In this document: positions 63,981 to 64,000 of the stretch, piece by piece | How the letters are laid out: each line of letters begins with the position of its first letter | Position numbering within the stretch: position 1 is the stretch's first letter | The notes under the pieces: model-generated | Told to the model about the DNA's origin: nothing | The model's input: the letters and a program-made list of their open reading frames with translations, nothing else | Databases searched by the model: none | Translations under genes and position numbers: made by a program | From: Opeltia flavorubescens | Lineage: Eukaryota; Ascomycota; Lecanoromycetes; Teloschistales; Teloschistaceae | Length of the DNA stretch: 64,000 nucleotides | Assembly: GCA_000442125.1 (NCBI GenBank) | Contig: KE546978.1 | Location: 1,200,183-1,264,182, forward strand | Reading direction: 5' to 3'

Positions 63981-64000
63981 AAAAAAAAAAAAAAAAAAAA
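63981..64000. repeat. Terminal poly-A run
   Basis: Twenty consecutive A to the window edge. It may continue outside; no telomere repeat is visible. Confidence 0.8.

Larger units (their letters stand above)
25641..64000. repeat. RIP-mutated AT-rich block of degenerate transposons
   Basis: About 38 kb made almost only of A and T. CA and TG are nearly absent: in 26,041-26,340 I count one CA and one TG against dozens of TA. Remaining C and G sit mostly in CG, CT/AG and CC/GG contexts. This is the mark of RIP, which turns CpA into TpA in repeated DNA. Stops occur every few codons in all frames; the one frame with a length above 60 codons (61,269-61,454) is Asn/Ile-rich and is expected by chance. 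GC is lowest at about 54,000-58,900. Scattered N bases are present. Stretches 25,641-26,825, 36,056-36,641, 48,841-53,375 and 59,272-63,980 hold no element I could delimit. Confidence 0.93.

Noticed and set aside
25641-64000. Mitochondrial DNA or centromere as explanation for the AT-rich block
   Set aside because: No mitochondrial genes or tRNAs are seen, and recognisable RIP-mutated transposons explain the composition; a centromere remains possible but nothing in the sequence proves it.
63981-64000. Poly-A tail of a retroelement or chromosome end
   Set aside because: Only 20 A at the window edge; no telomere repeat or element structure can be tied to it.

Overview
The window comes from a filamentous ascomycete (Pezizomycotina-type) genome. 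The evidence is short introns with GTRNGT-like donors and CTGAC/CTGAT branch sites, a Zn2Cys6 regulator, a fungal HET-domain protein, a PDR-type ABC transporter, and a long AT-only block with the dinucleotide signature of repeat-induced point mutation (RIP). It splits into a normal-composition gene-rich part (1 to about 25,640) and a RIP-destroyed repeat block (about 25,640 to 64,000).

Gene-rich part, in order: (i) a large TPR-like/HET-domain incompatibility-type gene that runs off the left edge (minus strand). (ii) An intronless fusion gene (minus), with a Gfo/Idh/MocA sugar dehydrogenase joined to a DegT/DnrJ/EryC1/StrS PLP aminotransferase. (iii) A small Nudix hydrolase (plus). (iv) An intronless, divergent class II DAHP synthase (minus). 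(v) A 4CL-like adenylate-forming enzyme (minus, one intron). (vi) A regulator with a C2HC finger followed by a Zn2Cys6 cluster (minus, one intron). (vii) A 2-oxoglutarate/Fe(II) oxygenase (plus, one intron) with an in-frame TAG just after its last catalytic motif. (viii) A complete 11-exon PDR ABC transporter (minus). Together these look like a specialised-metabolite cluster with its own regulator and exporter.

The most interesting idea is the chemistry. A Gfo/Idh/MocA dehydrogenase plus a DegT aminotransferase is the known way to make a 3-amino-3-deoxy sugar (RifL/RifK and NtdC/NtdA for kanosamine, GnnA/GnnB for UDP-GlcNAc3N). A class II DAHP synthase beside such a pair is the RifH/RifK/RifL logic of the bacterial aminoshikimate (AHBA, mC7N) pathway. 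Here the first two enzymes are one polypeptide in a fungus. The ligase and oxygenase could activate and oxidise the product and the ABC pump could export it. This pathway reading is inference; the enzyme families are well supported by motifs.

Repeat block: CA and TG are almost absent and nearly every base is A or T. Three relics can be delimited. One is a 9.2-kb Ty3/gypsy-like LTR element (26,826 to 36,055) with gapless direct LTRs and an RT relic on the minus strand. One is a 12.2-kb hAT-type element (36,650 to 48,832) with 11-bp TIRs and a perfect 8-bp target duplication ATCCTATT, probably holding nested retroelement sequence. One is a direct-repeat-flanked element (about 53,376 to 59,271). 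No intact genes, tRNAs, rRNAs or CRISPR arrays were seen in the block.
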